Source of the DNA: Myxocyprinus asiaticus
Taxonomy: Eukaryota; Chordata; Actinopteri; Cypriniformes; Catostomidae
Direction: 5' to 3'
NCBI RefSeq assembly: GCF_019703515.2
Contig: NC_059349.1
Span: 29,447,744 to 29,511,743 of the forward strand
Length of the DNA stretch: 64,000 bases
Position numbers and translations under genes: made by a program. Position 1 is the stretch's first letter, and each line of letters opens with the position of its first letter. The notes under the pieces were generated by a model. That model saw nothing but the letters and a program-made list of their open reading frames with translations. It did not search any database and was not told the origin of the DNA. Shown here in pieces: positions 35,393 through 47,314 of this stretch.

Positions 35393-36870
35393 GTGTGGAG
35401 TGGCATGAAACAACTTACGAATTACAGGACTCCTACCCCCAACCCTGTGGTGGACCAACAACTGGCTGATGAACTGAATGTGTTCTACTGTAGATTTGAA
35501 AGGCCCAATCTCACACCCCACACCCGCTCTGACTTTCACTTCACACAAACACCAACACCTCCTGCAGCCCCCCTCCTCCCCCCTCCTGCTACTCAACCTG
35601 CACTTAAGATCTCTGAAGATGATGTGTGCCGTGTCTTTCGAAAACAAAAGATAAGAAAAGCACAAGGCCCAGATGGCGTTTCACCTGCATGTCTTAGATC
35701 CTGTGCTAACCAGCTGGCCCCCATCTTCACACTGATTTTCAATAGATCACTGGAGCAGTGTGAAATTCCCTGCTGCTTCAAATGCTCAATCATCATTCTT
35801 GTTCCAAAGAAACCAAAAATCACAGGACTTAATGACTACAGACCTGTCGCCCTGATATCTGTGGTCATGAAGTCATTTGAGAGACTGGTGTTGGCCCACC
35901 TGAAGGACATCACTGGACCCTTTCTAGATCCCCTTCAATTTGCTTACCGAGCAAACAGGTCTGTGGATGATGCAGTCAACATGGGATTGCATCATATCCT
36001 GCAACATCTGGACAGACCAGGGACATATGCAAGGATCCTTTTTGTGGACTTCAGTTCGGCTTTCAACACCATCATCCCAGCTATTCTCCGGACTAAATTA
36101 CACCAACTCTCTGTTCCCACGTCTATCTGTCAGTGGATTACCAGCTTTCTGACGGACAGTCAGCAGCTTGTGAGAAATTCACTTCCAACACCTTTACAAT
36201 CAGCACTGGTGCCCCCTAGGGATGTGTGCTCTCCCCACTACTCTTCTCCCTCTACACCAAAGACTGCATCGCCAAGGACCCCTCTGTCAAGCTCCTGAAG
36301 TTGGCAGACGACACCACTGTCATCGGCCTCATCCGAGATGACGATGAGTCTGCATACAGAAGGGAGGTTAAACAGCTGGCTGCCTGGTGCAGTCAAAACA
36401 GCCTTGAGCTGAACATGCTCAAAACGGTGGAGATGATAGTGGACTTTAGGAGGAACACCCCAACACAGTCCCTCCTCACCATTCTAAACAGCACTGTGGC
36501 AGCAGTGGAGTCATTCAGGTTCCTGGGCACTACCATCTCACAGGACCTGAAGTGGGAGACCCACATTGACTCCATTGTGAAAAAGGCCCAGCAGAGGTTG
36601 TACTTCCTTCGCCAGCTGAGGAAATTCAACCTGCCACAGGTGCTGCTGATACAGTTTTACTCAGCAGTCATTGAGTCAGTCCTCTGCACTTCAATTTCTG
36701 TCTGGTTTGGTTCAGCTATGAAATTGGATATCAGGAGACTACAAAGGAGAGTTCGGACTGCTGAGAGGATTATTGGTTGCCCCCTGCCCTCCCTTCAAGA
36801 ACTATACACTTCCAGAGTGAGAAAAAAGGCTGGAAAAATCACTCTGGACCCCACTCACCCTGCCCACTAA
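35393..36870 (+). pseudogene. L2-like LINE reverse transcriptase (one frameshift)
   Basis: RT blocks in order: KIRKAQGPDGVSPACLRSC, LNDYRPVALISVVMKSFERL, PFLDPLQFAYRANRSVDDAV, palm-A ARILFVDFSSAFNTIIPAIL with the catalytic Asp intact, then VLSPLLFSLYTKDC and the catalytic box KLADDTTVIGLIRDDDES. Thumb and C-terminal text follow as SFRFLGTTISQDLKWETHID and YFLRQLRKFNLPQVL. The frame shifts near 36226-36290, where the GAPQGC motif is damaged; otherwise this is the best-preserved RT in the window. The C-terminal text ends KITLDPTHPAH. Confidence 0.88.
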
Positions 36871-37094
36871 CTTTTTGAACTGTTGCCTTCTGGCCGACGC
36901 TTCAGAGCTCTGAGCACCAGATCCGTCAGGCACAGGAACAGGCTATCCTTCTCATGAACCGTTAAAACTGCCCCATTGAGCAATAATTAATGTGCAATAT
37001 ACAGCTTAGTCTTTTTATATTATCCAACACATCCAACCTCTTCTGCCATTATATTCCCTTGCACTGTATATAACCAATTTGTATTTAGATTTGC

Positions 37095-37124
37095 ACTATG
37101 TATGTGTATGTGTGTATGTATGTA

Positions 37125-37198
<74 letters not shown>
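37095..37198. repeat. (GTAT)n/(TG)n/(AT)n microsatellite
   Basis: A TGTATG-type run passes into TG and then ~26 AT repeats in the 3' untranslated region of the LINE. Confidence 0.95.
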
Positions 37199-37200
<2 letters not shown>

Positions 37201-37345
37201 ATTGTGTATTCTTTTGTACTTTATTTATTTTTTATTTAATTTTTAAATATTTGTTGCTGTTTTGTATTGTTGTGTACTGGAAGCTCCTGTCACCAAAACA
37301 AATTCCTTGTATGTGTAAGCATACTTGGCAATAAAGCTCATTCTG

Positions 37346-37378
37346 AACCAGTCTGACCATTCTCTGTTGATTCTCTCT
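37346..37378 (-). pseudogene. Tc1/mariner fragment, right part
   Basis: AACCAGTCTGACCATTCTCT then TTGATTCTCTCTC matches 57097-57130 and continues the fragment that stops at 32877. The remainder is lost. Confidence 0.7.
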
Positions 37379-38687
37379 CAGTGTCACAACTCAGAAACTT
37401 GGGTATCGTCTAGAATCATAAGTTTCGCAATTGCAAATACAACTTTGCTTGGTCATTCACATGCTCAGAACTCATAATTATGATATTTCCGACTCCACTT
37501 GAAGGCCGAAATAATAGCCTACCTGCTGTTTGTCTTACTATTTTATAAAGTTTACAGTGTATTTAGTAAGCTAGTATTCTATTAAGACAATAGCCAATCT
37601 CTGTCCCCTGAGATTCATTAACAGGATCTTGGCTTGTCTTATCTTAAAAAGAGGGATTCCCAAAATCCACAACACCAACAGAATAATATATTTTTACTGA
37701 GTATGAGGATCTTTACAACAAATCTAAAAAACAAAGTACTATGTGTAAAAACTATGCTTATGGGGATATAGTCTAATTTGCATTATGTTTTTCCATTTAT
37801 TTCTTTGACAGTGACTGCCGCACACTCTTGTCTGCCAAATTCACTCTCTGCTACAGTTTGCACTTTGATCATTTGTATGCAAAACATGATTTTATAGTAC
37901 ACTACTTGCGAGCTTTAATTAACGCAAAGGCAATGAATTTACATGTAAAAGTTAGTGGATGTATTGATTTATGGACAGAATAAATACACTTCTCAGAGGT
38001 AAATGTGGAGCACTGTATTTATATCAGAATAAAGCAGCACGCCTGGAGGTATCCATGTTTTTTTTGCACACATGCTTATTGAATATAAATGTGTAGAAGG
38101 GACTGTAGCAAAAGAATCTTTGTGCACACCTGTTATTCCAGCATGCCTACTGTGCATTAGCAAAGTGTTCTAGATGTGTCAGGCTGGATGTTCACAGTTT
38201 TCAAACCCTGGCCTATTTCCAGATACAGTCTTGCTTTGACATGTACTGTATCTAAATGCTGTTTAGTAATTCACACAGATTCTCAAAAGATAATGGGCAG
38301 CTCATCTCCTTTATGACAAGCAGTGTTTAGCAATGAATTGATATATTAAAAGTACTAGTACTTTGGAACTAGTTGAAACGAAACTAAAAAATGAAATGAA
38401 TGTCTTTCTAGAGTATCACGTACACACTAAAAAAAGATGGAACTTCAGAGGTTCTTTACTGACCTTAATTGTTCTATTTAGAACCATATCTTCCTGAAGA
38501 ACCCTTTTGTGCTGAAATGGTTCTTTGCATAGTGCATTAGGTGTTCTTTATGCCCGGCCATTTGATTTTTGAATATAACTGTCAATAAATTTTTTCAAAG
38601 CCACCACGTCATTGGTTGACTCACAGCACTGGAGTCCTAGCAGCTCAACCGACAGCTACACAGACTGTGTCACCACAGGTAAACTTA

Positions 38688-38748
<61 letters not shown>

Positions 38749-39091
38749 AAATATGTCGCTGAAACATTTTAATGATTAGTAGTTTTAGCAGGAACGTTTT
38801 CAGAGACAAAAAATCCCATTAGCTCAGTTAAATGGGAGTGAGCATTTGCTTATTTTTTTTCCGCTATGGCTGTAACTGTTCGTATTGGGGTGATTTCATT
38901 TTCTCAGCTCATTCACGTCATAAAACTCCTAGAAGAATATACAGTAAACTGTATGGTGGAACATTCCACAAGCTGCTACTAATTAAGCATTTGCATGACT
39001 AACTGCGCAAAATAATATTTCTCATTGTAACATTGTCCTCTACGCATTCAATAATTATAAGTTATTTTACTCAGAGCTTATTAACCTTTTG

Positions 39092-39718
39092 TGATGAGGA
39101 GGAGGGCGTGGCCGGGCCGTGATGATGCACAGCCTGTGCTGAGTCACCTAATCAGCGGGAGAGAGAGTTAAAGGGGAGCCGGCGATGCCAGTGAGAGAGA
39201 GAGAAAGTGGCTTGCCGGTCCCTGGACACGCTGTCGCCTGGTTCTCAGCCATTCCTCCGCCCCTGGTGGACGACAGCTACTCCTCCCCTGGCAGATGGCA
39301 GTGAGTCCTCCGTCCCCTGGTGGATGGCAACGGCTCCTCTGCCTCCTGGTGGACAGCAACGGTTCTTCCGGCTCCTGGCGGACAGCAGCGACTCCTCCGT
39401 CCCCTGGCAGATGGCAATGGCTTCTCCGCTTCCTGGCGGATGGCAGTGACTCCTCCGTCCCCTGGCGGACCAAATGTAAAAGACCTCTGTTCGGTCGGGA
39501 AAGGAGGAAGCTGGGACCCGGCTGAGTAGTCAACATAAAGTTTTAATGATACAAATGAACTTCTACATAACATAAAAGACACAAAAAAACATAACTCCGT
39601 GTCTGTGTCCCTCTCCCTGGCGTCTCCAGCTCCCCTTTATCTCTCTCTACTGGCAGATTAGGTGACTCAGCGCCGGCCGTGCATCCTCACGGCCCGGCCA
39701 CGCCCTCCTCCTCGTCAC
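39092..39718. mobile_element. hAT-like non-autonomous element with ~95-bp TIRs
   Basis: The left arm TGATGAGGAGGAGGGCGTGG CC... and the inverse of the right arm (GTGACGAGGAGGAGGGCGTG ...) align for about 95 bp, sharing GGCCGGGCCGTGA-GATGCAC and GCTGAGTCACCTAATC. Flanks are ACCTTTTG (left) and ACCTTTAG (right), an 8-bp near-duplication as expected for hAT. The middle (39255-39475) is a ~36-bp minisatellite built on CTCCTCCGTCCCCTGG / GGCGGA-GGCA units. Frames through the repeat on both strands are artefacts. Confidence 0.7.
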
Positions 39719-39867
39719 ACCTTTAGATTTAGGAATGTAGCCCTACAAATCCAAGTAAAAACCTGTATCCAGTTATTTTTTGCAAATATATTTAACAACC
39801 TTGAAGGGAATTCATGATCATATGATACAACCTAGTGCTCATGACATCTGTTTTTCTCTTCCTGCAG

Positions 39868-40788
39868 GGTGTGAGACTGATGGACCAACTATAGTGCTCA
39901 TATCCTCTAAATAATAATCACAGAATGAATTAAACTATGCCTGTTATCAGACAACAGACAATTTTGTCTGCGCATGGGTACGTTTTTGCAAAATGTTGAG
40001 CAAGTCCATTTTAAGTGATTTAAATTTTAACCTTTACAAAGTAAATCTTTCTGTAACTGGTGGTTTCCTAGCCATAAGTCTTTTTTATTTTATAGATCTC
40101 TACCAGAAAATGCAAGTGACCAACTCAAAAGGGGAGCTGTCATTTTGTCATTTTCTTTAAAATACTGACATAATGTTCTGAAAAAGAGGGTAATTTTGGA
40201 TTTTTATTGTGATTTCAGATGTCCATCCCACCCGGGGTATGATTCATTGTCTGCTCTGATAACAGCATATGTCTGCCTAAAAGCTATCAGATTATGTGAG
40301 TTTTAAGTACTTTTATCTCTCTTTCTTTTCTCATATCTATTTTTGCCATTAATTTATACACTGTAATTCATTAATACAATGTGATTTCTTTGTGTCATAG
40401 GTTACAGTTAAAAAGTCTTCCAGCTGTGTTCTGTGAAGATACTTCTCCCCGCTTCTCCACTAAGGACGTGAGTGATAAAGACTGAATTTGTGATCCATAT
40501 AGAATTTTGGAATGTTTCAATTATTTACTTGGGTTTATGCATAAACATTTTGCCAGGTCACAAAATCAATAAACAAATAAAATAAAAATAAACTATCACA
40601 CCTCATTTCACTTTTTCTTTTTCACATTGAGAATGGCTCACTTACATTGTCCACATATACTGAAACACTGACTCTGAACCTAACTGTGTATTTCTATTCA
40701 GACTGATGCTGTTGGACCCCACGACCTCATTACCTGCAGAGAGGGGCTGCCACTCAAATACACCAAAATACACATTGATGGATGGTGA
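39868..40788 (+). pseudogene. Exon-like blocks with consistent phase, protein unrecognised
   Basis: Four candidate exons are bounded by good splice consensus: 39868-39977 (acceptor CCTGCAG, donor GTACGT), 40219-40295 (acceptor TTTCAG, donor GTGAGT), 40401-40467 (acceptor GTCATAG, donor GTGAGT) and 40702-40788 (acceptor CTATTCAG). The last three share one compatible frame. It starts with an ATG at 40219 and contains a single TGA (40240-40242). It then reads FIVCSDNSICLPKSYQIM across the first junction, LQLKSLPAVFCEDTSPRF, STKDTDAVGPHDLITCREG and LPLKYTKIHIDGW before a stop at 40786. An AATAAA occurs at 41168. I do not recognise the protein. It could be a decayed transposon-encoded gene, a captured host fragment, or chance. 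Confidence 0.4.
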
Positions 40789-41675
40789 AGACATCATAAA
40801 TGATTGTACAGATATTTTAGTGAAGCCTTCAGTTTAGTTTAGCCTTCATTAAATCTATTTTGTGTTTCCATGGGATGTTGCTCTTCCTTGAAGGACTGGT
40901 TGTCAGTATGAAAGAAAAATAATTTCTATATAAAAGATAAAAGAATGTATAAGTTTCTCTCCCAGCTTTAATGTGTGGAGCAATGTAGGGGTCTGCTATT
41001 TAATATGCATATGCATTTATTGACTCGTTATGTATTTGTTGATGTATTTATTAATATGATTGATTTATTCATTTTGAATTATTTAATCACAATAATTAAT
41101 GAATGCATTCAACTAATGATTGCTCTAAAAGCATTGTTATGTTTTCTAAAATTTTTCATTTAAATAGAAAATAAATATTTTTAAATGACACACATGCCTT
41201 GCTTTTATTTGTTTGTTTGTTTGGTTATATTTAATGTAAAACCATAATTTAGGCTATAATATTTTATAGGAGCAGATATACAGAGGGGTAGAAAAAACCC
41301 TCCTTGCATCAAAAATGTTCTTTATAGCACTATCGAGGATTTAAGTAGCACTTTCAAAGGAAGGTTCTTTATGGAACCTTTAAAAAAGGTTCTATTTAGC
41401 ACCAAAAAGGGTTCCGCTAATGTTACAAGACAAAAAATCCTTATTTTGTACTATTTAGAACCATTTTTCTTAAGAGTGTACCTTTTATTCAGCAAAAGTT
41501 AAATTTTGTGTTTTATATTGTTAATATTCACATTTGTGCCTCAGGTCTAGCAGCAAATGCAGTCTAATAGACCTGCCTCTGTCTCTTAAATGTATAGTAT
41601 TAATTGAGCAACAATACTATGATTCTTTTCTTTAAAACTGTTTAATTCAAAATGTACTTACATAATTGCTTGTGT

Positions 41676-42292
41676 GAATATTTCAGGTTCAATACAAGTT
41701 AAGTAAATACAAGTTATCAATAAATAGCATTTGTGGCATAATATTGATTACCACAAAAAGCTATTTTGACTTGTCCCTCCTTTTCTTTAAAAAAAGCAAA
41801 AATCTGGGTTACAATATGGCACTTACAATGGAAGTGAATGGGGCCAATCCATAAACGTTAAAATACTCACTGTTTAAAAAGCATAGCCACAAGACATAAA
41901 CAAAAAGCCTGTTAATATGATTTTAGTTTCATAAACTCGCTTACTAACCTTTTCTGTGTAAAGTCATGACCAATTTTTATAACTTTGTTGCCATGATGAT
42001 GTAATGTCAACAAACCTTAAAACTCTAAAATGACTGTAAAAATTATGATTTAAACAACTTTACAGTTCAGATAATACATGAGTTTTAACAGAAGAATGAA
42101 TGTGAGTGCTTTTATAAAATTATAAGCTTCGCATTTATGCATTTAAACCCTCCAAACATTGGCCCAATTCACATTGTAAGTGCCTCACTCTAACTTTTTT
42201 TTTTTTTTTGTCTAAATTATGTTTTGTGGTAATCAACATTATGCCATAAATGCTGTTGATTGAGCTTAACTTGTATTGAACCAGAATATCCC
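41676..42292. mobile_element. MITE with ~170-bp terminal inverted repeats
   Basis: The left arm (GAATATTTCAGGTTCAATAC, AGCATTTGTGGCATAATATT, GATTACCACAAAA) and the inverse of the right arm (GGGATATTCTGGTTCAATAC, AGCATTTATGGCATAATGTT, GATTACCACAAAA) align, including an inner GGCACTTACAATG. No ORF is seen. The superfamily is undetermined; the family is common in teleosts from memory. Confidence 0.7.
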
Positions 42293-42652
42293 TTTAATTA
42301 TACTGTTTACTTAACTGAGAAATAATTGAATGCTACATGCCATTGTTTTAACTGAATTTTTTTATATTACCATAACTTAATAAATAAATGAGTATGTTTG
42401 ACAGCATAGTAGTTTTCCCTGTGGTATCGAAATTGGTATGGAGAATTGTGAAATTTCACTGGCATCGGTATCAACTACTGAAATGTTAGTATGTGACACC
42501 CCAAGCTTTATTGCATGTTTATACATGAAGGGCTGACGGAGCTCTCATCTAAAGCCTGAAAGTACAATTCACCCAAAGGAACACATAAGCACACTATTCA
42601 TTAATCTCACAATTCCTAAAAAAAAATAAAAAATATATTAATCAGTAATCAC

Positions 42653-44137
42653 TAGTGCCCGACCAATATATCGGCCGATATTAGCCTTTTACCGATATAT
42701 CGGTATCGCCGTATATTTTACTGTTATGCGCAGATATTAATTTTTTTTTTTTCAGAAAATATAATGCAGAAAACAACGCTTTAGAATTGGTGTCATAACG
42801 TAGTTTGTCCAGCAGAGCGCGCTACAACTCCATTGTTTACAGAGCTGACTCTGAGCTGACTGTGGCTCTGCAGACAGGGCAGAGTTAAGCTGTGTGTCTT
42901 CGCAGTAAGTTGCTAACTAGTTTGTGAAATACATACTGGAAAGTTAATAAACAATGACCCCAACATTTTCCCTTTTCAATATAACTAATATAACGTTAAC
43001 CCTGTCCCTGACAACCATGTCACTCATGTCTGTTTGCTGTTAGCCAGCAATAGTTTGTCAGTGCAGTAAGTAATGTAGCATATTGAAAGGTAAACATCAG
43101 AGCATCTTTTTGCAGCTCATCAGACAACGGTGCAGTGGTGGATTGTGTCTGTTGAGTGTTGATTTCACGCTACGCTGTTACCTTGTTGGTGAGACACAAT
43201 GCTGGTCCATCTTTTACTCTCCGTGACAACGAGCTTACAGCCAACTAGCTAATCACGTAGCTACTTTCATTGCTTGTCAGCTGAGTGGAAGCTAATTTGT
43301 AAATCTGTATTCACCAAACTGTATTCACAGTGTGGTACTCCCTTCAACCGAACAATTCCAGTCATTGCATTTATAAAATGTAATATTTAGAAGTCTGGTT
43401 TTCCACCATTGAAAGTTTCCCCTGAACTTGTATAGCAGAATACGGTGCAACACCGCTGCCGCTGTTTTTCTCTTGTCTCGGCAGGTGTAAATGCTTCTTG
43501 TTTTACAACCTGCCAATAATTAACTGGCAGTATTTAAAAGTCAGCATTTGACTGATACTAAACAGTAATACTGATGTTTATTTAGCTATTTATTTTATTT
43601 TTATTTATTCTTTATTTTAATGGTCAGCATTTGACTGATACTAAACATACAGTACTGATGTTTATTTAGCTATTTATTTTATTTTAATGTATTCTTTATT
43701 TTAATGGTCAGCATTTGACTGATACTAAACAGTACTGATGTTTATTTAGCTATTTATTTTATTTTTATTTATTCTTTATTTTAATGGTCAGCATTTGACT
43801 GATACTAAACATACAGTACTGATGTTTTTTAAGCTATTTATTGTATTTTTATTTATTCTTTATTTTCTCAGTGTTCATTTCTAGAATTGGTTGACAATGT
43901 GTAATAATAATGTCAAATATTCTTTGATAAAAATATTTGTTTAAGAAAGCACTCTTCTGAGTACCTTTGCATAGTCATATCGGTGCAAAATCGGTGAACA
44001 ATCCACATAGAAAAGGTCTGTTTTCATTCCAGCTCAAAAATTAACTATCTCGGCCACCATATCGGTAATCAGTGAATTTTCCCCCTCTAAAATCAGTATC
44101 AGTATCGGTCTCAAAAATCCATATTGGTTGGGCTCTA
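42653..44137. mobile_element. hAT-like element with internal minisatellite
   Basis: The left end TAGTGCCCGACCAATATATC and the inverse of the right end TAGAGCCCAACCAATATGGA form terminal inverted repeats. They are flanked by GTAATCAC (42645-42652) and GAAATCAC (44138-44145), an 8-bp duplication with one mismatch. The ends are rich in ATCGG / CCGATAT words. The interior lacks a transposase frame and holds the ~84-bp tandem repeat at 43541-43870. Confidence 0.75.
43541..43870. repeat. ~84-bp minisatellite, four units
   Basis: GTCAGCATTTGACTGATACT recurs at about 43541, 43622, 43706 and 43785, each followed by ACTGATGTTTATTTAGC and an ATTTTATTT-rich end. Units differ by insertion of ACAT before AGTACTG. 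Confidence 0.92.
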
Positions 44138-45867
44138 GAAATCACAGATGAATGCTGAATGATTGCATTGCAAATATTCTCTGGCTCTGTCATTCAAATG
44201 TACCAGTATTAAACAATTCAAAGGCATATCACTATGACAAAAGTACCGCAGTCTGCTTGTGCAGAGCAGCTGGGTCGCGGAAAGATCTTCCAGCTGACCT
44301 TAAGAGTGGGCGACTGTCCAGCTTCTTTATCAGATAAATGGGTTTCAGAAGAGGCCTGCACTCCAAGACTCGCAGTCTCGTGGCAATTATACAACTCACC
44401 CTAAAGGCCAAGCTGAGAAAGGCCTCTCATATGGCTGTTGTTTGGATTTCAGATAAGCCACAAGCCGTCTCTGTTTCCATTTTGCAATATGTATCTCCTT
44501 CTTTGACTGTCCACCTGAAACTATAGGACCAAGAGGTCTGGCTGGCCAGTGCATCATATTACTGCATGTTGCCAAAAGCATACTATCTACCTAATCCCCA
44601 TTCAGAATGGGATTAGACAGATGTTGATGTGCATCCTTTTGCCTTGATTGTATTATTGCTGCATCTTAGCGTATGCCAATCAAAGCAGTTATGGGTGGGT
44701 TAATACAGTATATAAACAGCACACAAATTGCAGGAAATCATGCACATATATGCATTCATTTTCTGATTCCTTAGTGTGTTCCTGTGCTTAATGGCATTCT
44801 AAATGGAGCAGAGTAATACATACAGGGTATCACATGCAAACCAGGTCAGAGAACCACAGATCTATAATGAGAGAGCCAAACCAGAGACAGAACAGAAAAA
44901 AGAGTGTAAAAGGGAGAAACAAATGAAGTAGGAATGGAAACCCCACCTACAGTGAAAAGAGCCAGAGACACAGTCTGTTTTTTCTTCTTCTTTTACTCTA
45001 AAATGCACGTACACCTTAGCTGGACCAGCCTGAAAAATGTATTTTCAAAAACTTGTTCAGTATGAACAGCCCCTAACACGCATAAAATAAAAAATGCTTA
45101 AACACAGCGACCAGGAAGAACTTTCTATCAATCTTAACTTTTAATAAACAATACTTTTTGCTGCAGAAAAAGACAGTATTTGTCTGTCAAGTGTTTTCTT
45201 CCTCATAAATTTAAAGATCAACGAGCCAGCTTTCCTTTTAAAATTGGGCCCATACATTTGTAGACAGTATATGAATAATGTGTTAAAATAGTATATAACA
45301 TAAAAAATATAATTTTGCCTTCCAGGGCCACTGTCTCAGTACAAGTCTTAGTACTGTTTTAAGCAGCCATGCATTATAATGGATTTTTATGGGAGACAAA
45401 ACACAAGCAAAAGGTGTTTGTGTTTCAGGTCCATTTCTCTCGGTTTGTGAAACATTCTCAGCAGTTTGGATGTGAGATGCTAAAATATGGGACGTGTAGT
45501 ATGGATTTCATATGGAACACAGTTTTGTTCCCTCAAATATGGCTCGGTTCCGTATTATACGGGATAGTTGGCAACCCTAGACTAGAGTGTGCTCACAAAT
45601 GGCTTACTTATAGTTATCTCTGCACATTAAGCTGGGACAGAAGAAGGTTAACACTGAAAAAAACCATACTTCTCCTTTAAGATCCGATCTCTGTCTGAAC
45701 TTGTCCTTTAAAGTGATTATGTTTAAAGCTGTTGGTTTGGTCAGGCTGATCTGAGGCCTGTGGCTGTACACTGACTTCCTCAGACAAGATGCTTCCTCTT
45801 CCTCCTTCAAGCTATCGGCTTCTTCTTCATCACTGTCTCATTTAAACTCCCCAACCATAACCGCTAC

Positions 45868-45873
45868 TGGCCA

Positions 45874-45922
<49 letters not shown>

Positions 45923-45955
45923 TGCATGCACACGCACACACACACACACATAGTA
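45868..45955. repeat. (CA)n microsatellite
   Basis: A CA run is interrupted by CGCATGCATGCACACG. Confidence 0.95.
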
Positions 45956-46439
45956 CATAATCCCTTGACACAGTCTAGAGCTTTGTGTTTCCCTAACCTG
46001 CCAATCAGGTGGAGGAAAACAGCCCTGTGAGAGCGCTTAAATTCATTTGTTCTGTTGTTGTCATATGTTGCATCATGTTTTCAGAGCTCTTTTAAACACG
46101 TCAGTCATGTAAAACAACCTAAAATACTAGATTTAGTGCCATTCCACATCTTCACATTCAATCTTTTACAATCAACAATTAAAGAAATATTCTGGGTTAA
46201 ATACAACCCAGAAAATCCATACAAAAAACAATCAAAGTCATCATTGTAATTGTAATTTGAAACTACTGTAGACAGACACATTTTCTGAAGAAAATGTGAG
46301 TGGTGCTTACCAGGGCAAATCTAACTGCCATGGGATGTTTTATGTTGTTTCAAGTCATATCACTCAGAAATCTCATAGCTTACTTCTCAATAAGAAACAA
46401 TTTGAGGTATCATGTCTTTAGTGCAAACAGTGCAGGATG

Positions 46440-46620
46440 AAGGCTGCTAGGGTGTTCTAAGTGTTTGCTACAATAGCTGTTTGCTAGGGAATTTCTAAGC
46501 AGTTGCTAAGGTTTTCTGAGTAGTTACAACAGTGTTGCTAGGCGGTTTCTAGGGTGTTCTGGGTGGTCGCTAGGCTGTTGCTAAGTGGTTGCTAGGGTGT
46601 TACTAAATGGTTGCTTACTC
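46440..46620. repeat. GGTTGCTA-type degenerate tandem repeat
   Basis: Units of GTTGCTAGG-GGTTTCTAGGGTGTT and GTTGCTAAGTGGTTGCTAGG recur with variation over about 180 bp; the same kind of array is common in cyprinids from memory. Confidence 0.75.
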
Positions 46621-46744
46621 ACTGGCCCAAGTCAAAAGAGCCCAACCCCTGCCCCAATAAATGTTTTATTTATATACTGTAGCACCATTACAAAAGCTCT
46701 AGGTCGTTTTACAATTAACATACAATAATCTATCAAAAATTACA

Positions 46745-46862
46745 ATTAATCTACAGATTACAACAAAAAGAAACAAAAAGAAAACATAACACAACACAAA
46801 AAAACAGGACAAAACACAAAACAAAACAAAACAAAACAAAAACACAAAACAAAACAAAACTA
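46745..46862. repeat. (ACAAA)n-rich low-complexity tract
   Basis: Repeated AACAAAAAG and then AACAAAACAAAACAAAAC. Adjacent 46870-47110 (AGTGAATTCCAGAGTTTAGC, AGATCTTCTAGAGGAGAG) resembles a teleost repeat I cannot classify. Confidence 0.8.
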
Positions 46863-47314
46863 AGAAAATAATTTGGCAGTCAACAATCAGAAATGGAGAG
46901 ATTATACTATGGGGAAAAAAGTGAGATTAGTTGAGATTTAATGGTGGAGACGAAAGCAATATTGCAGAGGTTCATAGGAAGTGAATTCCAGAGTTTAGCT
47001 GCAACACAGAAAGATCTTCTAGAGGAGAGTCAGAATCTGGGAACAGACAGCAATCTAAAGTACAATCAGAGGACCAGAGACTAAGAGCAGGAATATGCAT
47101 GCAATTTGTATAATAATGAATATTCCATATAGCCCATGAATCTTTCTGTCCCAGCACTTTAGGTATTTACTTACGTGTTGTCCAAAGTGCCCAGCAGTAT
47201 AACCACCATGTGCTTACAGGACTTTAGGACCCTGAATCATGGGACTACCACTCAATCTATCTCTCATCTTTCCAGAACTCAGGACAGGCCGCCACAGAAA
47301 ATTCTATGACAGGA

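Larger units (their letters stand above)
32878..37345 (+). mobile_element. L2-like LINE, full length but broken by a DIRS insertion
   Basis: The 5' end starts ATAATGGCACCACGGATGGC. The 3' end, GGCAATAAAGCTCATTCTG, is the L2-type tail. The element carries endonuclease (33071-33830) and reverse transcriptase (35393-36870) on the plus strand, and is itself interrupted at 34185-35367 by a DIRS derivative. It sits inside a Tc1 fragment (32705-32877 / 37346-37378). The 3' untranslated part holds TATGTGTG and (AT)n tracts at 37095-37198. Confidence 0.85.
38424..41482. mobile_element. Putative transposon-like segment bounded by related repeats
   Basis: Both ends hold the teleost repeat vocabulary AGAACC / GGTTCTTTATG. 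The left has ACACTAAAAAAAGATGGAAC and AGAGGTTCTTTACTG; the right, inverted, has ACACTCTTAAGAAAAATGGT and AAAGGTTCCATAAAGAACC. The ends are only loosely similar, and boundaries are approximate (a TA occurs on each side). The segment contains (AT)n at 38692-38744, a nested hAT-like element at 39092-39718 and exon-like blocks at 39868-40788. Confidence 0.4.

Noticed and set aside
37098..37334. Tyr-Ile and Cys-Val repeat peptide
   Set aside because: Translation of (TG)n and (AT)n microsatellites.
39168..39582. Overlapping Pro/Ser/Arg-rich frames on both strands
   Set aside because: They are readings of a GC-rich minisatellite inside a non-autonomous element.
45369..45680. 103-residue plus-strand frame
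   Set aside because: No similarity to known families and no supporting gene structure.
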